The notes under the pieces were generated by a model. It ran no database searches and was not told the DNA's origin. It was given only the letters and a program-made list of their open reading frames with translations. From the NCBI GenBank assembly GCA_016302095.1, contig JAEDOE010000115.1, forward strand, positions 1 to 5,129: 5,129 nt of DNA. The letters run 5' to 3'. How positions within the stretch are numbered: the first letter of the stretch is position 1; each line of letters starts with the position of its first letter. A program made the translations under genes and the position numbers. This DNA comes from Anaerovibrio sp. Lineage in GTDB: Bacteria; Bacillota; Negativicutes; Selenomonadales; Selenomonadaceae. Shown here piece after piece: positions 1-5,129 of the stretch.

Positions 1-726
1 GCCATCAAGGCAGTGGCTACTGACAAGGGCGTTCTCTGCATTGTCAAGAACTATACCGGTGATATCATGAACTTTGAAATGGCGATTGATATGGCCAAGG
101 ATGAGGATATTAATGCTGACTATGTGGTTGTGAACGATGATGTTGCCGTAAAGGATTCCCTCTATACCACCGGGCGCCGCGGCGTAGCAGGTACGGTGCT
201 GGTACACAAGATTGCCGGTGCCCTGGCAGAGACCGGTGCCAGCCTGGAGGAAGTAAAGGCGGTAGCCGAAAAGGTTATTGCCAATGTGCGCACCATGGGC
301 ATGGCTATTACTGCCTGCACCATGCCGGCAGCTGGCAAGCCTGGCTTTGAGCTGGCTGATGACGAGATGGAAATCGGCATCGGCATCCATGGGGAGCCTG
401 GCACCAGCCGTGAGGCTTTGAAGCCGGCCAATGAGATTGCCGATGAGCTGCTGAGCAGGATTGTGGAAGATATTGACTATACAGGCAAGGAAGTTGCTGT
501 TATAATTAATGGTATGGGTGGCACTCCGCTGATGGAGCTGTACATCGTGAACAATTATGTGTCTGACTTCCTGGCAGAGAAGGGTATCAAGATTTATGAC
601 ACTATGGTAGGCAACTACATGACTTCTATTGAGATGGCAGGCTTCTCCATTACGCTCCTGCGTCTTGATGATGAGCTGAAGAAGCTGTATGATGCCAAGG
701 CTGATACTCCTGCCTTGAAGAAATGA
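1..726 (+). CDS. dhaK: Dihydroxyacetone kinase, substrate-binding subunit DhaK (5' truncated by window)
   Basis: DhaK binds dihydroxyacetone covalently through a histidine and presents it for phosphorylation in the cytoplasmic PTS-dependent DhaKLM complex. The frame is open from base 1. The GTG at 13 is internal, because the reading continues upstream as A-I-K-A and the family has roughly 330-356 residues while only 241 are present, so about 90 N-terminal residues lie outside the window. Seen here are the KNYTGD motif (its Asp, codon 61-63, matches the catalytic Asp109 of E. coli DhaK), GRRGVAGTVLVHKIAGA, and GIGIHGEPG, whose His (codon 388-390) matches the substrate-binding His218. The C-terminal LDDELKKLYDA...DTPAL is also typical of the family. 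The GGGSGHEP region with the second active-site His would be upstream, so integrity of the whole gene cannot be judged. The gene is followed closely by dhaL and the two are likely translated as an operon. A DhaQ-like regulatory paralog is unlikely because the active-site residues are kept. Confidence 0.96.
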   Translation, partial: AIKAVATDKGVLCIVKNYTGDIMNFEMAIDMAKDEDINADYVVVNDDVAVKDSLYTTGRRGVAGTVLVHKIAGALAETGASLEEVKAVAEKVIANVRTMGMAITACTMPAAGKPGFELADDEMEIGIGIHGEPGTSREALKPANEIADELLSRIVEDIDYTGKEVAVIINGMGGTPLMELYIVNNYVSDFLAEKGIKIYDTMVGNYMTSIEMAGFSITLLRLDDELKKLYDAKADTPALKK

Positions 727-730
727 TTTC

Positions 731-738
731 GAGGGGAG
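731..738 (+). promoter_or_regulatory. Ribosome binding site for dhaL (implies a start upstream of the TTG at 778)
   Basis: The sequence GAGGGGAG lies 4 bases after the dhaK stop and is the only good Shine-Dalgarno match before dhaL. Normal spacing would place the start codon at about 743-750. The dhaL frame there contains TCT, ACG (748) and ATT (751), with CTG at 739, but no ATG, GTG or TTG. The TTG at 778 is 39 bases away, too far to use this site. Confidence 0.6.
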
Positions 739-777
739 CTGTTTTCTACGATTACGAATGACAAGACTATTGAGATT

Positions 778-1371
778 TTGAAGGCTATTGCAGCACGGAT
801 TGAGGAGCAGAAGGATTACCTGACGGAGCTGGACAACGAGATTGCCGATGGCGACCATGGTGTGAACATGGCCAAGGGCTTTAATGCCGTTGTGTCAAAG
901 CTGGATGCCATGGCTGGCAAGGATATCGGTTCCCTGCTGAAGACTACCGGCATGACGCTGGTGTCCACCGTGGGCGGTTCTGCGGGTCCCCTGTATGGTA
1001 CTGCCTTCATGAAGGCTGGCGCCGTGCTGAAGGACAAGATGGAAATCGGCAGCCAGGAGCTGGTGCTGGCACTGGAGGCTGCTATTGGCGGCATCAAGAT
1101 GCGGGGCAAGGCTACTACAGGTGAGAAGACCATGCTGGATGCTATCTGTCCTGCCTATGATGCCATGAGGGCTGCCGTTGATGCCGGTGAGGATATGAAG
1201 TCAGCTGTTGCCAAGGCTGTGGAGGCAGCCAGGGCAGGTGTTGAATACACCAAGACCATCAAGGCAACCAAGGGCCGGGCAAGCTATATCGGTGATAGGA
1301 GCATCGGGCATCAGGATCCTGGCGCTACCTCTGCATTGTATATGCTTGAGGTGCTGCTGGAGCAGATCTAA
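778..1371 (+). CDS. dhaL: Dihydroxyacetone kinase, ADP-binding subunit DhaL (start uncertain, probably further upstream)
   Basis: DhaL carries a tightly bound ADP that is phosphorylated by DhaM and passes phosphate to dihydroxyacetone on DhaK. Counting from the TTG at 778, the Mg-ADP aspartates are D19, D24 and D26 in LDNEIADGDHG, matching E. coli Asp30, Asp35 and Asp37. GGSAGPLYGTA (66-76), GKATTGEKTMLDA (110-122) and KGRASYIGDRSIGHQDPGATS (from 165) are family signatures. The 11-residue offset against E. coli means the true protein begins near base 745. The frame is open back to 727 and reads F-S-T-I-T-N-D-K-T-I-E-I just before 778, which looks like genuine DhaL N-terminus. The TTG at 778 is therefore a conservative lower bound. 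It has no good ribosome site and would remove part of helix 1. ATT at 751 would give 206 residues, close to the usual 210. The family assignment is secure; only the start is open. Confidence 0.93.
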   Translation: MKAIAARIEEQKDYLTELDNEIADGDHGVNMAKGFNAVVSKLDAMAGKDIGSLLKTTGMTLVSTVGGSAGPLYGTAFMKAGAVLKDKMEIGSQELVLALEAAIGGIKMRGKATTGEKTMLDAICPAYDAMRAAVDAGEDMKSAVAKAVEAARAGVEYTKTIKATKGRASYIGDRSIGHQDPGATSALYMLEVLLEQI

Positions 1372-1401
1372 GCCATAATTGTTCCGGGGATGTGTGATGA
1401 T

Positions 1402-1432
1402 TGAAGTGGGGAAGTTTTTCTTCCCTGCTTCA
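1402..1432 (+). terminator. Hairpin between dhaL and dhaM (weak terminator or processing/stability element)
   Basis: A 13-bp stem pairs 1402-1414 with 1420-1432 around a TTTTT loop (TGAAGTGGGGAAG against CTTCCCTGCTTCA), continuous apart from two G-U pairs. It is followed by ATTTGTTGTGTG, a poor T tract, so efficient intrinsic termination is doubtful. It may act as partial termination lowering dhaM relative to dhaKL, or as an RNA stability or processing element. The rest of the 139-base gap (1372-1510) shows no gene and no convincing promoter. Confidence 0.55.
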
Positions 1433-1494
1433 TTTGTTGTGTGAGATTGCGTATGTGAGAGGGTAGATAAGGAAAGTTGATGCTTTAGTGCGAA

Positions 1495-1501
1495 AAAGGA
1501 G
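1495..1501 (+). promoter_or_regulatory. Ribosome binding site deciding the dhaM start
   Basis: AAAGGAG ends at 1501. It touches the first ATG (1502) with zero spacing but stands 9 bases from the second in-frame ATG (1511), a functional distance. This favours 1511 as the dhaM start. Confidence 0.75.
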
Positions 1502-1510
1502 ATGGTACAG

Positions 1511-1897
1511 ATGGTAGGTATCGTAGTTGTATCTCACAGCCAGTGCCTGGCGGAGGGCGCTGTGGAACTGGCGAAGCTGATGGCTGGCAATGCGAGGATT
1601 GCTGCCGCCGGCGGCTTGGAGGACGGTACGCCTGGCACCAGCTTTGAAAAGATAATGACGGCGATTGAAAGCGTGTACTCCGAGGATGGGGTTGCAGTGC
1701 TGATGGATATGGGGAGTGCTGTAATGACCACGGAGATGGTGATAGAGTCCCTGGGGTATGACAATGTATTCATGCTGGATGGCCCGGTAGTGGAAGGTGC
1801 CATCGTGGCGGCCCTGGAGGCATCTCTGGGAACTCCCGCGGAGGAGCTGCAGTCCAAGGTGGATGAAGCAAGGGCTGCAAAAAAATTGGATTTGTGA
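1511..1897 (+). CDS. dhaM: PTS-dependent dihydroxyacetone kinase phosphotransferase subunit DhaM (single EIIA domain)
   Basis: DhaM takes phosphate from HPr of the phosphotransferase system on a histidine and rephosphorylates ADP bound to DhaL. The 128-residue protein is one EIIA-Man-like domain. It starts MVGIVVVSHS, placing the active His at residue 9 (codon 1535-1537), the same number as in E. coli DhaM. GLEDGTPGTSFEKI (35-48) and GVAVLMDMGSAVMTTEM (60-76) are the remaining family blocks. An ATG at 1502 would add three residues but abuts the ribosome site, so 1511 is preferred. E. coli DhaM is a three-domain EIIA-HPr-EI protein; here only EIIA is present, as in Lactococcus-type systems, so general EI and HPr must come from elsewhere in the genome. 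It lies downstream of dhaK and dhaL and directly before a strong terminator, marking it as the last gene of the operon. Confidence 0.94.
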   Translation: MVGIVVVSHSQCLAEGAVELAKLMAGNARIAAAGGLEDGTPGTSFEKIMTAIESVYSEDGVAVLMDMGSAVMTTEMVIESLGYDNVFMLDGPVVEGAIVAALEASLGTPAEELQSKVDEARAAKKLDL

Positions 1898-1918
1898 GCT
1901 GTTGGCCGCTTCGGCGAG

Positions 1919-1973
1919 GGCAAAATAAGAGTCACATTTTTCAGAAAGTGTGATTTTTATTTTGCCTTTTTTT
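1919..1973 (+). terminator. Strong intrinsic terminator of the dha operon
   Basis: Bases 1919-1940 pair with 1945-1966 as an unbroken 22-bp stem (four G-U pairs) closed by a TCAG tetraloop and followed by seven Ts (1967-1973). The lower stem is GGCAAAATAA with TTATTTTGCC. A small CGC-TTCG-GCG hairpin (1907-1916) lies between the dhaM stop and this stem. There is no A-rich tract on the left side, so it works only in the + direction. Confidence 0.93.
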
Positions 1974-1989
1974 GTCTATGTGATATAAT
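1962..1989 (+). promoter_or_regulatory. Promoter for the transporter-ftsZ-tcdA unit (extended -10)
   Basis: TATAAT at 1984-1989 is preceded by TGA (1981-1983), making a perfect TGnTATAAT extended -10 of the vegetative sigma-70/SigA type. The best -35 is TTGCCT (1962-1967) with 16-base spacing, 4 of 6 consensus. That -35 overlaps the right arm and first T of the preceding terminator. The expected transcription start is near 1996, about 19 bases before the TTG start of the transporter. Confidence 0.75.
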
Positions 1990-2004
1990 CAAAAAGATAT
2001 GAAA

Positions 2005-2010
2005 GGGTGA
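2005..2010 (+). promoter_or_regulatory. Ribosome binding site supporting a TTG start at 2015
   Basis: GGGTGA pairs with the GGTGA half of the extended anti-Shine-Dalgarno complement and lies 4 bases before TTG 2015. The tcdA gene uses the same arrangement (GGGAGTGA, then TTTT, then ATG), which supports the TTG as real rather than the ATG at 2039, which would delete much of the first membrane helix. Confidence 0.65.
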
Positions 2011-2014
2011 TTTT

Positions 2015-2887
2015 TTGCGAGGATATGTATATCTGCTCATGGCGTCCTTTTTTTGGGGGACCACTTTTGTAGCCCAGCTGACGGGCATGGAGTGTATTGG
2101 CCCTTTTACCTACAACATGAGCAGGTTTGTGATAGGTTTCTTTGTGGTGCTGGCCATCTGGGCCGCCTTCCGGCGGCAGAGGCAGCGTGCCAGGGCTGAG
2201 GGAAGCTATATTTCCGGCTGGAGATTCGGCATCGGTGCAGGCTGCATCATGTTTCTGGCATCTGCCTTCCAGCAGTTTGCCCTGCTGTTCACTACGGCAG
2301 GCAAGACGGCTTTTATTACCTGCCTGTACATTGTGTTCGTGCCCCTTTTTGCCAGGCTGATTGGCAAGAGGATACGGCTGGAGAACTGGCTGGGAGCCTT
2401 TGTGGCGGCGGCGGGGCTGTACTGCCTGTCGGTGCAGGGGGAGCTGGATTTGAACTACGGTGATGTGCTGGCTTTTATCTGCTCGATTTTTTGGGCATTT
2501 CATATTTTGTTTATTGACAGGTATGCTGAACGGGCGGATAATATTGAGCTGTCGGCTGCCCAGCTGGCAGTGTGCGCCCTGCTGAATGGCATCGCCTGCT
2601 TTTGGCTGGAGCCTTTTGAATGGCAGTATCTGCTGGATGCCGCCATACCGATATTGTATGCGGCAGTGCTGTCCTCCGGCGTGGCGTTTACGCTGCAGAT
2701 CATGGGGCAGAGGACAGCGGAGCCTGCACCGGCAGCGGTGATTATGAGCCTGGAGTCGGTGTTTGGGGCACTGGCAGGCTGGCTGGTGCTGGGGGAGCGG
2801 CTGTACAGCATTGAGCTGGCAGGCTGTGCCCTGATGCTTGCCGGGATGCTGATTACCCAGGCAGGCATTATCCTGCACAGGCGATGA
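2015..2887 (+). CDS. DMT superfamily (EamA-type) transporter
   Basis: This is a 290-residue inner-membrane protein with ten predicted helices, at about 4-21, 31-52, 70-92, 95-115, 124-140, 149-166, 180-198, 208-230, 238-260 and 265-287. The two five-helix halves are the duplicated EamA domains. Family marks are GYVYLLMASFFWGTTFVA at the N-terminus, the SRF of helix 2, the GKTAFITCLYIVFVPLFARL stretch at helix 4, and LESVFGALAGWLVLGERL at helices 9-10, which is the characteristic end of EamA proteins. Positively charged loops (RRQRQRARAE after helix 2, RR at the C-terminus) fit a cytoplasmic location. Such proteins export amino acids, metabolites or drugs; the substrate cannot be read from sequence. 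It is the first gene after its own promoter. The FtsZ-family gene follows 76 bases downstream and could be co-transcribed. Confidence 0.9.
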   Translation: MRGYVYLLMASFFWGTTFVAQLTGMECIGPFTYNMSRFVIGFFVVLAIWAAFRRQRQRARAEGSYISGWRFGIGAGCIMFLASAFQQFALLFTTAGKTAFITCLYIVFVPLFARLIGKRIRLENWLGAFVAAAGLYCLSVQGELDLNYGDVLAFICSIFWAFHILFIDRYAERADNIELSAAQLAVCALLNGIACFWLEPFEWQYLLDAAIPILYAAVLSSGVAFTLQIMGQRTAEPAPAAVIMSLESVFGALAGWLVLGERLYSIELAGCALMLAGMLITQAGIILHRR

Positions 2888-2950
2888 CAGGCATTTTAGG
2901 CAGTTGAGATATATGGATTGGATTATTGGCTTTTATGGAAATTGATATAG

Positions 2951-2956
2951 AGGAGG
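2951..2956 (+). promoter_or_regulatory. Ribosome binding site of the FtsZ-family gene
   Basis: AGGAGG stands 7 bases before ATG 2964, the best Shine-Dalgarno in the window. It fixes the start and suggests strong translation. No convincing separate promoter is visible in the 76-base gap after the transporter. Confidence 0.85.
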
Positions 2957-2963
2957 CACGAAC

Positions 2964-4205
2964 ATGGCAGAAGTGCAGAATGGAATCAAGGGAGCAGTCA
3001 TTACGATCAAGATTGTCGGTATTGGCGGCGGCGGCAATAATGTCCTGCGACGCCTGGCAAGGGATGGCTTTGACAGGAATCAGCTCCTGGCTATAAATAC
3101 AGATGTACGTCAGTTGAAGGCACTGGAGGAGGACGGGATTCCCTGCCTGCTGATAGGTGCCAGCAGCACCCGGGGCAGGGGCACCGGCGGCAATGTGGAG
3201 AAGGCGCAGAATGCCGCCATCGGTGATAAGGAGGAGATTGCCAAGGCGATTGCCGGGGCTGACCTGGTGTTCCTGACTGCCGGTATGGGCAAGGGGGTAG
3301 GTACCGGGGCGGCACCGGTGGTGGCGAAGATTGCCAAGGACATGGGGATTCTCACCGTGGGCATGGTGACGCTGCCATTTACTCATGAGGGATCCCGGAA
3401 GATGGAGACTGCCAAGGCAGGGGTGGACCTTTTGCGCCGCCACATGGATGCCCTGGTAGTGGTGAACAATGACAATATCGAAAAAATGCCTGAGTTCCGC
3501 CGGATTACGGTAGGTGAAACCTTCTCCCTGGTGGACGAGGTGCTGAGGCAGTCCATCGGCAGTATTGTGGAGATGATTGAGACAACTGGTGTTGTCAATG
3601 TGGATTTTGCGGATGTCAAGACCATCTTTACCCAGGGGAGCACCAGTGAGGCGATTATGGGAACCAGCTTGGGCAGGACAGCCCTTGAGGCGGTGCAGAA
3701 TGCCATCAGCAGCCCGCTGATTGAGATTTCTGTCCGTGGTGCAAGGGGCATTATCGTCAATATCACGGGCAATTCCTCCCTGCCCCTGGAGGCTGTCCGG
3801 GAGGCAAATACCTTCCTGTGCGAGAATACCCATCCTGATGTCAACAATATCTTCGGCCTGGTGGTGGATGAGAAGCTGGGCAATCAGGTGCGTGCCACGA
3901 TTATTGCCACTGATTTTGATCCAAAGGTGCTGCTGGAGCTGCAGAACCAGATTAAGCCGATTGCCTTTAACGGCAAGGAACAGCCGAAGCCAAGCCTTTA
4001 TGGTGACAAGCCGCCTGTGACAAGGGGAATCTTGTTTGGCAGGCAGCCGGCTACTCAGGAAGGAGGCTCCGGGCTGGGAAGCGGTGCAGGTACAGGAGCA
4101 GTAGCACAGCCTCCTGTTCAGAATGTGAATGATGTGGATGTGCCTGAGTTTATGCACAAGAAGAATCCGGCTCCGCTGCTGTTCGGCAGGCGGGACAGGA
4201 ATTGA
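2964..4205 (+). CDS. ftsZ: FtsZ-family tubulin-like GTPase, divergent paralog with altered GTP-binding signature
   Basis: The protein has 413 residues and the FtsZ fold in order: T1 loop GIGGGGNN (19-26), NTD (45-47), T3 region TRGRGTGGN (69-77), T4 signature GMGKGVGTG (107-115), PFTHEG (138-143), NND (168-170), D191, the T7 loop NVDFADVK (212-219), and the C-terminal domain ending near 330. A Gly/Ser/Pro/Gln-rich linker leads to DVPEFMHKK (392-400), resembling the FtsZ tail peptide that binds FtsA and other partners, then 13 further residues ending LLFGRRDRN. Canonical FtsZ has GMGGGTGTG; here Lys110 and Val112 replace Gly and Thr. The T3 GANP becomes GGNV, and the pocket Arg in the T6 region appears to be Lys146. 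T7 aspartates D214 and D217 are kept. FtsZ forms the division ring; this copy probably assembles with altered nucleotide handling. It lies outside any visible division cluster and 24 bases before tcdA. Family membership is sure; the separate role is inferred. Confidence 0.93.
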   Translation: MAEVQNGIKGAVITIKIVGIGGGGNNVLRRLARDGFDRNQLLAINTDVRQLKALEEDGIPCLLIGASSTRGRGTGGNVEKAQNAAIGDKEEIAKAIAGADLVFLTAGMGKGVGTGAAPVVAKIAKDMGILTVGMVTLPFTHEGSRKMETAKAGVDLLRRHMDALVVVNNDNIEKMPEFRRITVGETFSLVDEVLRQSIGSIVEMIETTGVVNVDFADVKTIFTQGSTSEAIMGTSLGRTALEAVQNAISSPLIEISVRGARGIIVNITGNSSLPLEAVREANTFLCENTHPDVNNIFGLVVDEKLGNQVRATIIATDFDPKVLLELQNQIKPIAFNGKEQPKPSLYGDKPPVTRGILFGRQPATQEGGSGLGSGAGTGAVAQPPVQNVNDVDVPEFMHKKNPAPLLFGRRDRN

Positions 4206-4229
4206 GCCTTTGGGTGAGGGAGTGATTTT

Positions 4230-4952
4230 ATGCTGGATCAGTTTTCCCGTACCCGGATTTTGCTGGGCAATGAGGCCATGGACAGATTGGCAGGTGCCCG
4301 CGTGGCAGTTTTTGGCGTAGGCGGTGTAGGCTCATACGCGGCGGAGGCGCTGGTCAGGTGCGGCGTAGGCAGCTTTGTGCTGGTGGACAGCGATGAGGTG
4401 AGCCTGACCAATGTGAACCGGCAGATACATGCCACCCTTGATACGGTGGGGCAGCGCAAGACCAGGGTTATGGCGGAGCGTATGCGCAGGATTAATCCCG
4501 GGGTGGAGATACAGGAGATTAATGAATTTTACCTGCCTGAGAATCATGATTTGTTTTTCGGGGGCAGGATTGATTATATCGTGGATGCCATTGATACGGT
4601 CAAGAGCAAGATAGATTTGATTGTGGAGGCTGACAGGCGGGGGATACCCATTATCAGCAGCATGGGGGCAGGTAACAAGCTGAACCCGGCGCAGCTGGAG
4701 GTGTCAGATATTTATAAGACCAGCGTCTGCCCCTTGGCCAGAGCCATACGGCAGAAGCTGAAGAAGCTGGGCGTCAGGAAGCTGAAGGTGGTTTACTCCA
4801 AGGAGGAGCCGCTGACGCCCATGGTGATTGAGGGGCATACGGAGGAATCGGCAGGCTCACGGCATACGGTGCCGGGCAGCGTGTCCTTTGTGCCGTCTGT
4901 GGCAGGGCTGATTGCAGCCAGCGAGGTTGTCAAGGATTTGCTGAAATATTAA
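4230..4952 (+). CDS. tcdA: tRNA threonylcarbamoyladenosine dehydratase TcdA (E1/ThiF-like, CsdL/YgdL family)
   Basis: TcdA uses ATP to activate and dehydrate t6A at position 37 of ANN-decoding tRNAs, giving cyclic ct6A. The 240-residue protein is one E1-like adenylating domain: FGVGGVGS (28-35) is the nucleotide loop, VDSDEVSLTNVNRQ (52-65) carries the ATP-binding Asp and Asn-Arg, and VDAIDTV (118-124) follows. SSMGAGNKLNP (143-153) and DIYKTSVCPLARAIR (160-174) separate TcdA from ThiF and MoeB, which also keep zinc CxxC pairs absent here. The ending SFVPSVAGLIAASEVVKDLL is typical of the family. The start ATG has GGGAGTGA four bases upstream. E. coli TcdA is longer (about 268 residues), mostly at the ends. 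The gene follows the FtsZ-family gene by 24 bases and is closed by a terminator, so it is probably last in the transcript. No sulfur-transfer partner such as csdA or csdE is visible. Confidence 0.93.
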   Translation: MLDQFSRTRILLGNEAMDRLAGARVAVFGVGGVGSYAAEALVRCGVGSFVLVDSDEVSLTNVNRQIHATLDTVGQRKTRVMAERMRRINPGVEIQEINEFYLPENHDLFFGGRIDYIVDAIDTVKSKIDLIVEADRRGIPIISSMGAGNKLNPAQLEVSDIYKTSVCPLARAIRQKLKKLGVRKLKVVYSKEEPLTPMVIEGHTEESAGSRHTVPGSVSFVPSVAGLIAASEVVKDLLKY

Positions 4953-5006
4953 ACTAGCGGCATCTTGCTGCACGAAAATATTGATATGGCTAGTGGATAT
5001 AACGAT

Positions 5007-5047
5007 GAGGCTATATTGCCGCCGGAGCGGCAGTATGGCCTCTTTTT
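5007..5047 (+). terminator. Intrinsic terminator after tcdA
   Basis: Bases 5007-5022 pair with 5027-5042 as a continuous 16-bp stem (two G-U pairs) with a CGGA loop, followed by TTTTT (5043-5047). The stem is GC-rich near the loop (TGCCGC with GCGGCA) and at the base (GAGGC with GCCTC). It lies 54 bases after the tcdA stop and closes the second transcription unit. Confidence 0.9.
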
Positions 5048-5100
5048 GTATTTGGCAGGTTGCAGGAAAGATGTGTTTGTGCACTCTGTTCAGACTAAAA

Positions 5101-5126
5101 ATGGGCTGAGCGGGACAGCTACCCAT
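5101..5126 (+). repeat. Imperfect inverted repeat at the window end
   Basis: ATGGG (5101-5105) pairs with CCCAT (5122-5126), and inside it T-AGC (5107, 5109-5111) can pair with GCT-A (5118-5121) with two single-base bulges around a GGGACA loop. It lies after the terminator with no T tract behind it, so it could be the leader of the next gene, an operator, or chance. No gene is visible from 5048 to the end of the window. Confidence 0.3.
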
Positions 5127-5129
5127 AGA

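Noticed and set aside
758..781. ATG at 758 after the dhaL ribosome site, as an alternative start
   Set aside because: It is in the wrong frame for dhaL and stops after seven codons, with no sign of function.
1879..1885. A AAA AAA slippery heptamer near the end of dhaM, where a -1 shift would add about 22 residues
   Set aside because: The added residues resemble nothing and run into the terminator stem. The unshifted protein already has normal EIIA length, and no stimulatory element is placed correctly.
2888..2963. Possible separate promoter before the FtsZ-family gene (TTGAGA 2904, TTGGAT 2919, GATATA 2944)
   Set aside because: None of these pairs has acceptable spacing, and the last would place the transcription start inside the ribosome binding site.
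2868..4157. Long open frame on the - strand opposite the FtsZ-family gene (about 429 codons), and another (1976-2878) opposite the transporter
   Set aside because: Their His/Gln/Cys-rich composition shows no recognisable domain and mirrors codon bias of the sense genes, which are clear family members with ribosome binding sites.
4230..4952. Alternative reading as ThiF or MoeB
   Set aside because: The KTSVCPLAR and SMGAGNK..P motifs are TcdA-specific, the zinc CxxC pairs of ThiF/MoeB are missing, and no thiamine or molybdopterin genes are nearby.
4953..4994. ACTAGC...GCTAGT inverted repeat after tcdA
   Set aside because: It has only 6 bp with a 30-base loop, no supporting pairing and no T tract. 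The real terminator lies just downstream.
1..5129. CRISPR arrays, insertion sequences, tRNA or rRNA genes
   Set aside because: No regular direct repeats, transposase-like frames, terminal inverted repeats or tRNA-like cloverleaf were seen on either strand.

Overview
The window carries six protein genes, all on the + strand, in two apparent transcription units. Mid-GC composition, strong GGAGG/GGTGA-type ribosome binding sites, TTG start use and a phosphotransferase-dependent dihydroxyacetone kinase suggest a Firmicutes-type anaerobe. The protein sequences feel closest to Negativicutes (Selenomonas-like), but this assignment is inference from sequence character, not from a search.

Unit 1 (1-1973) is a dha operon. 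It holds the 3' two thirds of dhaK (cut by the window start), then dhaL, a 130-base gap containing a 13-bp hairpin, and a single-domain dhaM. A very strong intrinsic terminator (22-bp stem, TCAG loop, T7 tract) closes it. Together DhaK, DhaL and DhaM phosphorylate dihydroxyacetone using phosphate that passes from the general PTS (EI, HPr) to DhaM, then to ADP held on DhaL, then to the substrate held on DhaK. Two start sites need care. dhaL has no ATG/GTG/TTG where its homology begins. dhaM has two nearby ATGs, and the Shine-Dalgarno spacing favours the second.

Unit 2 (about 1962-5047) begins with a TGnTATAAT extended -10 promoter whose likely -35 sits in and just past the right arm of the preceding terminator. 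It reads through a ten-helix EamA/DMT-type transporter (TTG start), an FtsZ-family protein and a TcdA-type tRNA t6A dehydratase. It ends at a second good terminator (16-bp stem). Gaps are 76 and 24 bases, so one transcript is plausible.

The most interesting item is the FtsZ-family protein (2964-4205). It stands alone, without ftsA or other division-cluster genes. Its tubulin/FtsZ signature reads GMGKGVGTG instead of GMGGGTGTG, and there are further changes in the T3 and T6 regions of the nucleotide pocket. The T7 catalytic loop (NVDFADVK) and a C-terminal DVPEF peptide are kept. This looks like a second, specialised FtsZ paralog rather than the housekeeping copy. The last 80 bases, after the final terminator, hold no recognisable gene, only an imperfect inverted repeat.
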